This document shows, piece by piece, positions 51,243 through 63,465 of a DNA stretch of 64,000 nucleotides; position 1 is the first letter of the stretch, and each line of letters begins with the position of its first letter. The translations under genes were made by a program, and so were the position numbers. The notes under the pieces are model-generated. The model worked only from the letters and a program-made list of their open reading frames with translations. It was not told the origin of the DNA and did not search any database. The DNA comes from Hydrangea macrophylla (Eukaryota > Streptophyta > Magnoliopsida > Cornales > Hydrangeaceae), in the NCBI GenBank assembly GCA_033977485.1, contig CM066988.1, forward strand, positions 141,863,359 to 141,927,358, in the 5' to 3' direction.

Positions 51243-51852
51243 AAGTGATGTGTTAGTTGAACTGAGCTATTTAAAGAAAAGAATTGGTAAGATAAGATGT
51301 TACATGATTCATGTGCGATTACGTATTTATTGCTTACTATATTTCCCCGTGACTTTTGTTGAAGTTGGAACCTTGAATCTATTGTTCTATCAGTTTATAT
51401 TGTACTGTTGATCATACGCTTATATATACATTGCGAGCACATGTTTGTTTTACTCACTAGCTTTCATAAGCTGACGGCGTTGATGCGTCCTGGACTCTTT
51501 GTCCAGATTTTCAGGATCAGGAGCAGCCAGGGTACTTCGACTATGCTAGTTAGAAGCAGGAGACTTTCCAGGAGGCTGCTTTATATTTCTTATGTCTTTT
51601 ATTTTGGAGTTGTAATAGACTTTATGTTAGTTTGGAATAAGGGCTTTTGTGCCTAAGACTTGTACTTATGTAATAGTTTAGTAAGTTTTTATTTGGGAGC
51701 TTATGTTTTATTAGCAACCTTTCTTTAGAAATGCTGTTTTAAGTTATTTCGTTGCAGGGACAATTGGTCATACTCACTTGTCACGACCTACGAGTCCATA
51801 AAGGAAATTAAATGCTTTCCTGTATTATGCTACGTCGGAGCGTGACATATTG

Positions 51853-52009
51853 GACTTTAAAAAATTACGTATTTGAAATAAGAATTTAATTATTTGAATT
51901 GTCAAACTGTGCATTTCGTCATAAAAAATACCGAGCATGCAAAATAATTTATTTAATAAAGTTTATATTTCAAATATGTGTATGTATATATTTCTATCAA
52001 TTAATGGAC
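51853..52009. other. No gene seen
   Basis: AT-rich spacer after the solo LTR duplication. Confidence 0.4.
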
Positions 52010-52105
52010 AAGCAATCGTGTAGTGGTAGAGTGGTGGGGACTGAGTACCGAATAACCCACGTCCGTGGGTTTGAGTTCGAAGCTGGCTCCTGCCCGATTG
52101 CCTCT
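52010..52105 (+). mobile_element. tRNA-derived SINE-like unit
   Basis: It has a Pol III A-box-like TAGTGGTAGAGTGG (52021-52034) and a B-box-like GAGTTCGAAGC (52073-52083), spaced as in a tRNA promoter. The sequence does not fold into a full tRNA cloverleaf, so a SINE head is likelier than a tRNA gene. A pyrimidine-rich tail follows. No target duplication was identified. Confidence 0.5.
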
Positions 52106-53085
52106 TTATTTTTCTTTAAACTAAATGACATCGTTTCATATCAATCCTGACACACTTAGTATGACTTCAACTGGTATAAGTTTATTTTCAAATAAAGAAT
52201 CGCTCTGTTTAAAAATGTCAAACCCTTTCAAAAGCACAAAAGTTGTGTGATCTAGTGTTGATTTGCATATTCCCAATCCATTTAAATCATTTTTCCAAGT
52301 TAATTAATATTTCCTGTTTTTAGATAATTTAGATTAAATATTTGTATTATTTCCATCTTTCGTTATAATAAAATCCAAAAAGTTCATTTCATGTGAATCT
52401 AGCTATTATATCATTTTTCTTCCTTTTCTTACTAGTATCTTAGTTAGTTTATTTTGTACTATTAAAATTATTACCGTAAACTACTATAAAAAATAGCCTT
52501 TTAATTAAGTTTTACTACAAAAATATAAGAACTAGTAGTTTAGGAAAGACCCCAAAAATCCATCATCTTTTATTTTCCTTTTAGGGACATAATAGTTACT
52601 TCTTATCTTTAAGAAACAAAATTTACCGTTCCCTGTGAGTTCGTCCTAGTCTTACCAAAACTTTATTACTTGTACGATCACCTACACTTGGGTGTTGATG
52701 AGAAAACGCATTAGTAGGACGTCGTCATGGTCCTACATATAATATGAGATTGCTACCAATTATGAACCATATTCATAAGCGTTCACACATGGGTACCCAA
52801 ACTAGTCCTCATTACCTGCCATACAACATTATAATATCTTTAAGCATTTAAACAAATAGTTATTTAAACATATAATGATATCTATATGAAATTTATAATG
52901 ACTAGACCCCAATTGGGCCCTACTTTTACATCATTCTCATCTGTCACAAGACTTTCATCTATCTTCGCATTTGAACAACTTTTCACATGTGTGTTCATAA
53001 CCCACTTTTAGACCATTTTATGCATTAATTATCATTGATTAATACGTATTAATGCCACTTTAGTCTTCTTTTTCGAGTACGGGTA
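52106..53085. other. No gene seen
   Basis: About 1 kb of AT-rich sequence without repeats or frames of note. Confidence 0.4.
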
Positions 53086-53094
53086 TTACAATAA

Positions 53095-53292
53095 GAGTGA
53101 TGCTAGATGCACAAAAAAAGTGCAAAACGAAATGCACAACTTGTTTTAATTTGTTGGATCTTGTGCTGAAAAAGTTGTACACTCCTTTTTTTTTGTCTTT
53201 TTGTGTGTACAGATTTTTCAGCACGAAGTCCAATAATTTTAAGCTGGTTGTGCATTTCATTGTGCACTTTTTTTGTGCATCTATCATTTCCG
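53095..53292. mobile_element. Foldback MITE, copy 2 (MULE-type)
   Basis: Same family as 15051-15246 (GTGCTGAAAAAGTTGTACA and TTTTTCAGCACGAAGTCCAA are shared). The perfect 9-bp duplication TTACAATAA at 53086-53094 and 53293-53301 fixes the 198-bp ends: GAGTGATGCTAGATGCAC and its inverted CGGAAATGATAGATGCAC. Confidence 0.85.
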
Positions 53293-53375
53293 TTACAATA
53301 ATCCTCTTGTGTTATATTGCTATTATATCAGCATTGAATACATACTTAGTTTATTTCGTTAATCCATATTTATTA

Positions 53376-54026
53376 GGGTAAACATCACCTAGACCCCCTG
53401 AAGTTTGCCCTGATCACAAACGCCACCCCTCACGTTTCAGTAATATCACCTACACCCCCTGAGGTTTGAAGCGCGTATCACCTAGACCCCCTCTGTCAAT
53501 TTACAGTTAAAAAAGTGACGGACTAACATAAATAAATACAAAACATACCCCTAAAAGTTTGGTCCTTGTGTCATTCTAGTCCCCGTAGTTTCAATTGGGT
53601 CAATTTGGGCCCTGAAGTTTTAAATTGAACCAATTTGATCTAAATGTTCAATTTTGTGAGAAAAATTGACAGAATTTACTCACATACACTTTTTAAGGGA
53701 AAAAATGGAACACCACCAATCTCCCAACCTGCTTATTAGTGTAATTGTGCATAATAGTGGGTAAATTTTGTCAATTTTTTTCTCATATAATGGGAAATTG
53801 ACCCAATTGAAATTACATGGACTAAAATGACACAAGGACCAAACTTTTAGGGGTATGTTTTGTATTTATTTATGTTAGTCCGTCACTTTTTTAAGGGTAA
53901 TTTGACAGAGGGGGTCTAGGTGATACACGCTTCAAACCTCAGGGAGTGTAGGTGATATTACTGAAACGTGAGAGGTGGCGTCTGTGATCGGGGCAAACCT
54001 TATGGGGTCTACGTGATATTTACCCT
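53376..54026. mobile_element. Long-TIR element, 8-bp TSD
   Basis: ATTTATTA flanks both ends (53368-53375, 54027-54034). The terminal repeats start GGGTAAACATCACCTAGACC and pair with mismatches for about 200 bp or more (through GTTAAAAAAGTGACGG). The 651-bp element is non-coding. Eight base pairs would suit hAT, but the low-complexity target makes that tentative. Confidence 0.7.
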
Positions 54027-54277
54027 ATTTATTAATTGTTAATAAAAATTAATTAACTAAATAATTAATAAACCAATGTATTAATTAAACAATATGTATA
54101 CTGGTGTATAACCATAATACTAATGATGTTTGGTACTTTATTATTATTATTTAAAAAAAAAAAGAATAAAAGATATTTGTTACTATTGTTTATATATTAA
54201 TTATTTGTTACTAACAAATAATTATTTGTCTCATGTGGCAGCAACCAAATTTGGAAATTATAGCATCGCTCTTTAAA

Positions 54278-54565
54278 GGGTTAAATACATTTTACATTAT
54301 CCAAATTTGGTACTTATATCATTTTGGTCCCTAAAGTTTCAAAACTATTAATTTGGTCCTCAAAGTTCATTAGTTGAAGTAATGTTGTCCCTGACTTCAA
54401 ACACTATTAGAAAAACTAATTGCTCTAGGTCACATGACATGCACAAGAGACCAACGGAAGGGCATTTATGGAATTTTATACCAATCCTGCCCAAATAAGC
54501 TGTGAGATATGTAGATGTACATATATATATATATATATATTGTATTCTTTGTCTTGGGCCGGAGA

Positions 54566-54602
<37 letters not shown>

Positions 54603-55250
54603 TACACAAAGCAATAACAACATATAACATACCATATGCCAATATCACCAAAAAAACAAAGTCGATACCATTTTTACAAACAAATAGAACCACTATTGTT
54701 TGTACCCAAAAAAGGAGAAAAAAAAACTAATACAGAGTGCACTAAAACAGAGACTACATAGTGAATAAACCAACATCTCAAACCATATCAAAGTGAATAA
54801 ACCAACAACTCCATGTCATGAGTCAATAAACTTCATTTACAAATTAAGAAAATAGATCACAACACAGAGATCACAAAACAGTTTCAAGCCTTCAACCATT
54901 AAATCCCAAAAAATACCAACACGGTCTATAAAACAAAAATCACAAAAATTCATTACATGGTAGTGGACTCAATTTTAGCACACATATATATGCCTCGCAT
55001 GTACACGGCCCAACCCTGTGAATACCGTCTCGCCCAACAATGAATTTGAGAATAACAAAGCAATTGGATGTGATATGTTCTTGTCCTCCTTCGTAGCCTT
55101 TGACTGTGGCAATAACCTTTATTCAAAGCTCAATTCCCATATTCACAAATTGACTGAAATTACATACAAAAGAATCTCAAATAACCTACAAGGAAGCTTT
55201 GAATTGGAATGTCTCTTTCTCTCCCATATGTTTCTTCTTCTTCTTCTTCT

Positions 55251-55287
<37 letters not shown>

Positions 55288-55569
55288 TCTGTTCCTTCTC
55301 TCCCTCCTCCAGTTCTCTTCGTTATGCTCTGCTTCAACTTTTCTGTATATAAGAAGAATATACCTACAGGTAAACTTACAAGTTTGCCCCTGGTTAACCT
55401 TACGTGATACACATTTGACAAAAATCCATTTGCTTTTCTTAACAGAGACTAGTGGTTGCACAACATTGACACCATTTGAAAAATCAAATGACCAAATTGA
55501 CACAATTAAAATTGAGAGACCAAATTGACACATGTCTTATACTACCACGATATAAAATGTATTTAAGCC
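54278..55569. mobile_element. TIR element, 1.3 kb
   Basis: The ends GGGTTAAATACATTTTA and inverted GGCTTAAATACATTTTA bracket 1292 bp, with subterminal words TTTGGTCCCTAAAGTTT and CAAATTGACAC. The flanks CTCTTTAAA and TTTTTTAAA agree at 7 of 9 positions. The middle has GA and CT/CA microsatellites and no protein domain. Confidence 0.55.
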
Positions 55570-56483
55570 TTTTTTAAACACTATATATGGTACTTTTTAT
55601 GTAATATTTGAATATTGCCATGGCACTCAAATTTTTATTCTAATTTGGATCCCAACACATCATAGTAGGACCACCAAAAATCAAGGTGTTCCCTATCTAG
55701 TTGAATCTGGTCCTACTACTATATATATTGGGAACTAAATTTGAGATAAAAATTTGAGAATTACTATAACATTACACATAAAGTTTTGAACAAATTTGCA
55801 AAGAAGCTTAGGGATTAAAAACAGTAAAAGAAGGAATAAGTTGTAACCCATCACATCGCATTGGAGTAAAAGCACTCGATGGATGCTTTGACTCAACGCA
55901 GACAAATTGCAATCAAAACTGCAAAAGCTTAAAATGAAAAGCGTACTAAACGCCTACTCATAAACGTTTGGGACTCCCTAAACTTGGTGGCCAAACAAGC
56001 ATTGTTGTGATTACGATTGTGATCACCAACAAAAATGTCAAAGGAGTATTGGGCGGCTTTTTGACAATCTTACTTTTTTTTTTTTTTTTTTGCGATTTTA
56101 ACTACAATTATAGTTTCATAAACAAGGCTAGATAATTCAAAGCCAAACATGCATGTAAACGTGGAAAATGAAGGGGAGGAGGACCCTCAACAATACATGT
56201 ATCTCGTGGTTTTGCTCAATCATATTTCGTGTAATTTGAGATGAACCACACATCAAACATTAGGTACATATGTGACCCAATCTTTAGGAGCTTAGTTAGG
56301 GGTTGTTTGGAGACGATGATGAAAACATATTCTATGGGTCATGAATCAATCGGTTTGATATACATATTGTTTGTACCATAAAATACATTTTCATGTATTA
56401 CTATATAAAGTCATATTATATTATTATATATGTCACATGGAAAACCAATTCAAATTGGTAGGTGATTAAGTGTTAATTTGTAA
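55570..56483. other. No gene seen
   Basis: AT-rich sequence with one long T run (56072-56090). Nothing coding. Confidence 0.4.
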
Positions 56484-57094
56484 GGGCAACTCCAAGGGTA
56501 AAAGGCAAAAAGGCTAGCCAAAACTTAATTTTGGCTTGTTGAATAGTAAAATGGTTAGGCATTTTATCAAACCTACTCCAACCACACAAGGCATAATGAC
56601 TAGGCATTTATTTTCTTTTTGTATTTTCTATATTTTTCATTCAAATAATTATAACACTTCTAGAAATGAAATGAAAATTCAAATTTTAAAAATAATCCGA
56701 GAAATTGAAATTCAAAAGTTGTCCCGCCTAAATTTGAAATTTGAAATTTGAAATTTTTCGCCAAAATTTGTTAATTCAAAATTTTAAAAACTGCCAAAAT
56801 GTGATTCAATATTGAAAACACCGCCAAATTTTTTAAAATTCAAATTTTGCCGCTCAAATATAAATTAAAAATTTTAACCGCCAAATCTTTTAAAATTCAA
56901 ATTTTGCCGCTCAAATATAAATTAAAAATTTAACCGCCAATTTTGAAAATTCAAAATTCACCCAAATCTGTGTATAAATATGAGTCCTATCACCTATGTT
57001 TTAATCCATCCCTTCTACAGTTTTCATCATTATCAATTCAATTTCTCTCTTTCATGATGTCTCGGACGATGAGTTTGAGTCATTAGCAAATGTA

Positions 57095-58282
57095 GTGATA
57101 GAAGATGAGCTAGTAGAAAGTCGAAGGCGAAATACACACTGTCGTAGTTCTATTCCAGGCCATGTTGTCATTGATCGTGGTAGAGTTGAAGGTCATGAAA
57201 GATTATATCAAGACTATTTCTCAGAAAATTCGGTGTTTCCTAACAATCTATTCCGGCGAAGGTTTCGAATGAATCGTTCTTTGTTTTGTCGAATTGTCAA
57301 TGAGGTGGAACAAGGTGATCCATATTTTGCCAAAAGAAGAGATGCTGTCGGTGTTCACGGCTTGTCTTCTCTTCAAAAAATAACAACCGCATTGCGAATG
57401 CTTGCCTATGGCTCTCCAGCAGATTCTGTGGACGAATATGTGCGAATTGGAGAAAGTACGGCAATTGAGAGTCTGAGAAGGTTTGTGAGAACGATTGTCA
57501 CAGTCTTTGGTGATGTGTATCTAAGAGCACCAAACACCAGTGACATTGCTAGATTACTAGCAGTCGGGGAACAATGCGGCTTCCGTGGAATGTTGGGAAG
57601 CATTGATTGCATGCATTGGAAGTGGAAGAATTGTCCCAGTGCATGGAAATGAATGTATACTGGTCATTGTCATGACTCAACGATTATTTTGGAAGCTGTG
57701 GCTTCTCAAGATTTGTGGATATGGCATGCCTTTTTTGGGATGCCAGGATCACTTAATGATATCAACGTTTTAGAGCGATCTCCTGTTTTTGCTGCACTAG
57801 TCGAAGAACGTGCTCCTTCAGTCAACTACACAATTAATGGGAACGAGTACACAATGGGCTACTATCTAGTAGCTGGAATATACCCGACCTGGTCAACACT
57901 TGTGAAAACAATATCATGTCCACAAGGCAGAAAAAACCAACACTTTGCTGCTGAGCAAGAGTCGGTAATGAAGGACGTAGAACGAACATTTAGGGTGCTT
58001 CAAGCACGTTTTGCTATCGTTTGTGGAGCAGCATGTTTATGGGATGAAGAAACTCTTGCAAACATAATGAAGGCGTGCATAATAATGCACAACATGATCA
58101 TTGAGGATGAAGGAAGTGTTGGGGATATTGACTTCGATGGAAGTGAGACAAATACGCCTGTATCAGTTTTGCATAACACTAGGCAGGAACTAGCAAAATT
58201 TATTCGAAAGCAGCACCAAATCAGAGATAAAACAACCCATTCTCAACTTCAAGCGGATCTTGTTGAGCACTTGTGGCAGTGA
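57095..58282 (+). pseudogene. PIF/Harbinger DDE transposase with one in-frame stop
   Basis: Two open segments, 57095-57652 and 57653-58282, are in the same frame and separated only by TGA at 57650-57652. In this family the position after CPSAWK is normally glycine, so one GGA-to-TGA change is the likely cause. Landmarks are LQKITTALRMLAYG (helix-turn-helix part), GSIDCMHWKWKNCP (first catalytic Asp, D171), GMPGSLNDINVL (second Asp) and KDVERTFRVLQARF (catalytic Glu), followed by a HNMIIEDE tail. An in-frame acidic leader lacking an ATG extends upstream to about 57057, so the original start may also be damaged. The length is normal for plant PIF transposases (about 395 aa). Confidence 0.9.
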
Positions 58283-58678
58283 CATGGCCAAGAGTAGGAA
58301 GATGTTGGTGTGCTTTTTTTTTCCTTAGATGTTGGAGTGTTTTTTTTTTTTGTTTAATGTTGGTGTGCTTTTTTTAATGTTGGTGTGTTTATTTTCGTAT
58401 TTACCTCTATGTTTATTTGTTTTTGGTGTGCTTATTTGATGTTGTTGTGTTTATCTGTATAAGTTCATGGGGTATGCCCCTTGTGATTTGTACACCCTTT
58501 CTTCTATTTTTAATTAATTTTTTGTTTGTTGAACCAAAAATATATATATATATATATATTTCTATCCATTATAAAGTTTCCATTAAAGGCACTGATAGGA
58601 TAATGCATTCATTAAAAAGTATTACAATTTTCTTACATTTCACAAAAGTAAAATAATATTGATTACATTCCACTAGTA

Positions 58679-59200
58679 CTAGAAATTAAATCCCTTGTTT
58701 GCATAAATCTCCATCTTCAATTTGTTATAATACTCAGCCATTGTCGGATTCATTCCGCTTGTGTCCGTTTGCATTATGCGCTCGTCGTATAGTCGTTCTT
58801 CAAGCTGTAATTGTCTATCATGTTGAGCTAATGCTCTTTCTTGTCTTTCTGCTTTTGCACTTTCAAACTCAAATTTTTGTTGTCTATACTTTTCTAAAAC
58901 CCGAGACGATGGCGTCTCTTCAACATTTGTGTCGCAAATTTTCTTCTTTAGCTTTTCCTTCAAAGCCTTTCTACCCATTGGCCGAACATTGTAGGAAGGG
59001 TTTTCATTGTCGTCCTCCATGTTAACCGATTGGGGAGTTGCGGGAGAAGACGCAGCAGGACTCGCGTCGCTATTACTTTTTTGCCGTTTTTGAGATTGAT
59101 TGTCAGACCATTTGCGTTCGTTCTTTAATATTTCCCAACAATGTTCATATGGGAATGGTTTTTTAAGAAATGACTTGTACAATTCTCGTGCGTCGTCCAA
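58679..59200 (-). pseudogene. Harbinger ORF1 (Myb/NAM-associated C-terminal part)
   Basis: The 173-aa frame has KKPFPYEHCWEILKNERKW, RPMGRKALKEKLKKK and a charged coiled-coil (KAERQERALAQHDRQLQLEE), as in the C-terminal half of plant PIF ORF1 proteins. It would follow a splice acceptor (TTTTTCAG just upstream, about 59202-59210), so the ATG used here is internal. The N-terminal Myb/SANT (trihelix) exon expected further out is not present before the right TIR, so the protein is truncated. In the family it helps transposase enter the nucleus and bind the ends. Confidence 0.75.
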
Positions 59201-59658
59201 CTGAAAAATTTATACAATCATTATTGGATTATGTTTATTTTCTTCACTGATTCTTATATATATTATCTATATATATATCAGAAATATAGAATGTACACAG
59301 AAAAATTAGACGAAGCTTGAGTGAAATCTCTCAATTTATAGGAAGAATTTGAGTTTTGATTTGAATATAGCACTGTTCATAGCCGTTGGAATCCATCCGT
59401 TGGAGACCAACGGTCATGAACAGTGCCGGCGCCATTTTTTCCCTCTCCCCCTCCATGCTCTGCAAAATGGCTCTTAAATTTGGGCTCTCCATTTTTGCCG
59501 AGCGTGATGGCTCGTCCTTTGGAGTGCTTAATTTCGAGATGGACGAGCCATTTTGGCAGTTGGTCCCTTTGCCGAGCGTGATGCCTCTCCCGTTGGAGAT
59601 GGCCTAATGATCAAGAGCCAACACTCCAGAGGCAGGAAGGCCAAGACAGATGAGGTGA

Positions 59659-59904
59659 GATCATGTGTGAGGGCTTATCCTACATCGCCTGGTTGAAGTT
59701 CCTGGATTAGTTTATAAGGATTAATCGCCCCTCTATACTCAACAAGGCCTTTTAAAAATGTGATGAAGCTAAACACGAAGGAACTCCGCAGTTAAGCGTG
59801 CTGCTGTCAGAGCAGTACTAGCGATGGGTACCCCCTAGGAAGTTCTTTGTGTTTAGGCCTAAAGCGAACAATATTATTGCTAGATGGGGAGGTGGATCGT
59901 TACA
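59659..59904 (+). mobile_element. Cassandra-type LTR carrying 5S rRNA-like sequence
   Basis: The sequence CCTACATCGCCTGG..., TTTATAAGGATTAATCGCCC, CTCAACAAGGCCTTTT, a 5S-like block, GGCCTAAAGCG, AACAATATTATTGCTAGATG and a terminal GATCGTTACA reproduces the order of a Cassandra TRIM LTR. The 5S-like block (59781-59853) has GAACTCCGCAGTTAAGCGTG and a GTACTAGCGATGGGTA / CCTAGGAAGT segment containing the internal Pol III promoter. No primer-binding site or second LTR follows, so it is a solo LTR. The left end (TGTGTGAGGG) is approximate. Confidence 0.8.
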
Positions 59905-60066
59905 TAATTACCCATGTGATGATTTATTCAAAATGATAAGTGTCTAAGGGAAGTCACATGTAAGTTATTTGGAAGTTACTTCCATGACACTTGGCATTAC
60001 ATGGGAAGAACAACCTTAGTTATTTGAAGATCTGTTGTGATGATGAAGATGATAGATATGTTGGAA
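59905..60066. other. Spacer
   Basis: Short sequence between the Cassandra-like LTR and LTR D; nothing recognised. Confidence 0.4.
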
Positions 60067-60908
60067 TGTCACGCCTTGGAGTAGCAAAAATAGGGAAAAA
60101 AAATTTGGGTCCATAGGGAATGACGGGTGAATATCACTAAATTGTCCACATGTTCAACTAATAAACAGGAATAGTAAATAAATTAAATATATAATAACAA
60201 TTCTATCCATTATAATATCAGAGTGGTCCTTAGGATCATAACAGGTATGGAGACAACATATGCCCAAGTACTTGTTTAACTAATAAAGTTCACTGATCTG
60301 ATTGTAATATTCCTGGATACACCACTGCTTTGTCGACCACGGTTGAGAACATAGAGTACATATTCTCAGTCCACCACAAGTCTTGGATACAATGCTTCGA
60401 GCAACGACATATCATTCTATTGCCACGACTTAGCAACATCCTGCTAGTGATCCCCCATCCACCGCTCGTTAAGGACATACCCATCCACTGCTCATTATGG
60501 ATATATCATAGATCACCTGGCTATCTCTGAACTATTTGGTCCCGCCCACTACTCGTTAATGACATCTCATCGTCCACCACTTGTTAAGGGCATAGTGTGA
60601 CCAAGCGTCCACCCACATACAAATTCCCATAAACTTATCAAGACCTATATAAGTTTCGTACTAAGACTAATACATGACATCCCATTGTGACCTGATTACT
60701 CTGATTGAAATGAACGGATATCGACCTCATATATGAACCACATATCATCTAACATCATTACGTTAATTTGTTATTCTTAATCGTACTTATCTTTATTGTC
60801 ACATTGTCCCTCATTAACCCATAATCGTATACTAAAAGTCCAAATCGAGAATCGAACAATCGAACCCTATATATATAATAAAGAAGATAAACAAACCATG
60901 TTTTTCAA

Positions 60909-61010
60909 AGTTCAATCGATTGAAACCATTTCAATTGATTGGGAAAAATAATGTTCAAGTGATAGATTGAAAGTTCGATCGATCAAACCCAGTTCAATCG
61001 CTCGAGAGTC
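60909..61010. repeat. TCGATCGATTGA word array, part 1
   Basis: Words TTCAATCGATTGAA, TTCAATTGATTG, TTCGATCGATCAAA and TTCAATCGCTCGA occur within 100 bp of LTR D. Confidence 0.8.
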
Positions 61011-61520
61011 GTCTTCTTAAGAGGTTCTGGACAGTGAAAGTCCGGAGGGGTTAGGGTGTGTTTGGGTCTATTTATTTACGTCTAATACTTGTAAAATATC
61101 ATATCAATGGTACCAAGTGAGTTTATAACTCACCGAAATGTTGTAAGGGCATGTTTGGAAAAGTGTGAGCTTCGAGCTCCTCCAATATGGTCTCTCTCTC
61201 TCCTCTGTCTCAGCCTCTGTCTCTCTCTCTCTCTCTCTCTCTCTGCTTCTCCTTCTTCCCTTCTTCTTATTCTTGTCTCTATTTCTCTTTCTCTCTCTCT
61301 CTCACAGAGTGTGTGTGTATATATATATAAAGATATATGTGTGTGTGTGTGTATATATATATGGATGTGTATGTATATATATGGAAACACTCTCTCTTTC
61401 ACTAAGCTCTCTAAAATATGGCAACAAAAACCCACACATACGTACATACATGTATATATAGGGAAAAGGAAGGGGCATATGGCATGTCCAGCTCACAAAC
61501 TGAGATAAAATTTGAAATCA

Positions 61521-61696
61521 CGTTTGATCGATCGAGACTTCTTCGATCGCTTGAGAACAGATCAGCCAGTTTCGATCGATTGAGACCGATTCGACCGATT
61601 GAACAAGGAGACACATAATAAATTCATGTCGGTAGGGTTTCGATCGCTTGAACTCAGAAATTCTCGATCGCTTGAAATGACTTCAATCGATTGAAG
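61521..61696. repeat. TCGATCGATTGA word array, part 2
   Basis: Words GATCGATCGAG, TTCGATCGCTTGAG, TTTCGATCGATTGAG, TTCGACCGATTGAA, TTTCGATCGCTTGAA, CTCGATCGCTTGAA and TTCAATCGATTGAA are scattered over 175 bp, up to four bases before the copia insertion point. Confidence 0.85.
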
Positions 61697-61700
61697 GTAA

Positions 61701-62691
61701 TGTTGGAAAGATTTCATTGATATAATTGAAAAACAGAAACAGAATTACAATATATAAACAGAAAGCAATAACAGAAAACTATAACAAAAATAAGATCAAA
61801 CTGAGGCCTATAAATTTTCACAGTTTCCTTAAAACAGATTCGCCGCCTCACCGGGTGTGCTTGAAGAAATCGTCGGCGTCTATCTCCCAGGATACATCGG
61901 CTTCTAATAGTGGTACTTGCACAATGTACAACTGCTCTGGCGAACCAACTATATTCTGTGACTCTCTCTTTCTGAAACTGGGACTGGAAGGAAGAACACT
62001 TTGAAGAACAGTATGTCTAAACTGTGTTGGATGTTGAAGGTGTGTATAGACTTAAGGAGAGTTGGAATATATTTGTGTATTCATCATTTCAGAAATTCCA
62101 AAGGTTGTAACTACAACCTTTTGGAGTTCTGTAACTCTTCCAGAATTCCCAAAGGTTTCTGCAATGTTAAACATGTGTATAAATTCCAAGGGTCTCTTCA
62201 TTACAAAATTGTAATACCAAAACTTGAGGGGTCTAAAAAAGAAATATTATGTGCGGGCCGCACCCGCACCCACACCCACGACCACGACCACGACCTCGGC
62301 CCGGCCCGGCTCGGCAAGGCCGGTCTATCGGTCGGACAGCGGTGGCGCGCGCGCGTGTGTGGAGTAAACCCAAAGGGCCTTAGGTCCTCCCCCTTCCACA
62401 AAACTGGGTACCCCTTGGGGCCCAAACCCAAAACATGAAGTAGCCTTATAAATACACTAAAGGCTACTTCTAGTTTTCCTATGTGGGACAAGGCAAGTTT
62501 TGAACCTCTTTCATTTCAACAACTCCTTGTATGGGGCAACTTTTAATAATTAATTTCTTATTCACCCATCAATAGTTTTGGACATGTGAATATCCAAACT
62601 TCATCTCCTCATGGAGGAGAACACAAATCCACAAGGTGGGGTCCCACTTTATTAGCTCTTAAACATGGCCAAAACACATATTTATCCAGCA
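61701..62691 (-). repeat. 3' LTR of the copia element (991 bp)
   Basis: The ends TGTTGGA (left) and inverted TGCTGGA (right) give TG...CA. A TATA element (GTATTTATAAGG on the minus strand, about 62445-62456) sits inside a small inverted repeat, GTAGCC...GGCTAC. A GC-rich block with CCACGACCACGACC and GCGCGCGCG lies at 62255-62360. Confidence 0.8.
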
Positions 62692-63237
62692 ATCCCCTAC
62701 ATGAATGAAATTAACCGAAGCGATGTGAGACAGTGACTCGACAAGAGAGAGAGCACAACGGATCACTCTTGCAAAGGATAGGTAGCTTTTGGCTTTGAAC
62801 CTTCCCTTGTGACAATCTATCAGATTTACTGGCTGACCAGTGAACGTATAGTCTTGAACTGATTGCCATTAGTGTAAACAACCGACAGACATCACACAGG
62901 AGCTTTCCAAACATAGTTTAGTTCTTACACTTATGTTCATTTTGGCCTTGAACACTCGCCTGGTTCAGTGAATGTTTATCAAAGAATTTCGCCTTTCTCA
63001 AATTCTTTTAGAAGCGGCCCCACTTCACATTCGCATAGGTGACTATTTAGAGTATCCTGTTATACTCCGCTTGGTTATACCAATGCACATAGTCATTAAA
63101 AGCTAAGCTTACCCTCACACCATGCAGGTATCACTGTTGAATCATAGAAATGGGCAGAAGAACATTTCTTCTCAGTGATTCTCTTAAGGTACACGAAATT
63201 AGGTTGTCCCTTTGAACCTAGATCTTGGGATCTCCAG

Positions 63238-63432
63238 TCAACTAGGTTGGGTTTCCATTCCATTCCCTTGTAACGTCATAGGCTTTAGTCTCATTCCTCT
63301 AGATGATTTATTAACTAACTCTCGATTTAACCCTTTGGTTAGCAGATCCGCAATATTGTCCTTTGACTTTACATAGTCAATTGTGACAATCCCACTTGAG
63401 AGTAGTTGTTTAATGGTATTATGTTTACGACA

Positions 63433-63465
<33 letters not shown>

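Larger units (their letters stand above)
49276..51847 (+). mobile_element. Ty3/gypsy-like solo LTR (C) with perfect TSD
   Basis: This 2572-bp LTR starts TGTAACACCCTG, ends GGAGCGTGACA, and is flanked by TATTG at 49271-49275 and 51848-51852. Inside are a TATA-rich then CT-rich leader (49620-49720), a CG-palindrome array (50326-50480) and a minisatellite (50777-51242). There is no primer-binding site or polyprotein, so it arose by LTR-LTR recombination. The duplication shows the locus has not been rearranged since insertion. Confidence 0.88.
56484..59604 (+). mobile_element. PIF/Harbinger DNA transposon, inactivated
   Basis: The 3121-bp element lies between TAA duplications (56481-56483, 59605-59607). 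The termini GGGCAACTCCAAGGG and inverted GGCCATCTCCAACGGG are Harbinger-like. It carries a DDE transposase (+) and a Myb/NAM-associated-type ORF1 (-) in convergent orientation, the usual PIF arrangement. The transposase has one nonsense codon and ORF1 lacks its N-terminal exon, so the copy cannot move by itself. Confidence 0.9.
60067..61700 (-). mobile_element. Gypsy-like LTR (D), interrupted by a copia element
   Basis: On the minus strand it ends TGCTACTCCAAGGCGTGACA, like LTR E1. It has degenerate repeats CCACYRCTCGTTAAGGACAT (60360-60600), a CT/TA microsatellite leader (61190-61390) and two groups of ATCGATTGA words (60909-61010, 61521-61696). At 61700 it is broken by the copia LTR, so its 5' part must lie beyond the window's right edge. 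Confidence 0.6.

Noticed and set aside
52010..52105. tRNA gene
   Set aside because: A- and B-box-like motifs are present but no acceptor stem or anticodon arm pairs cleanly; a SINE head fits better.
59781..59853. 5S rRNA gene
   Set aside because: Only the middle resembles 5S; the start is diverged and the flanks follow Cassandra LTR order, so it is an LTR component.
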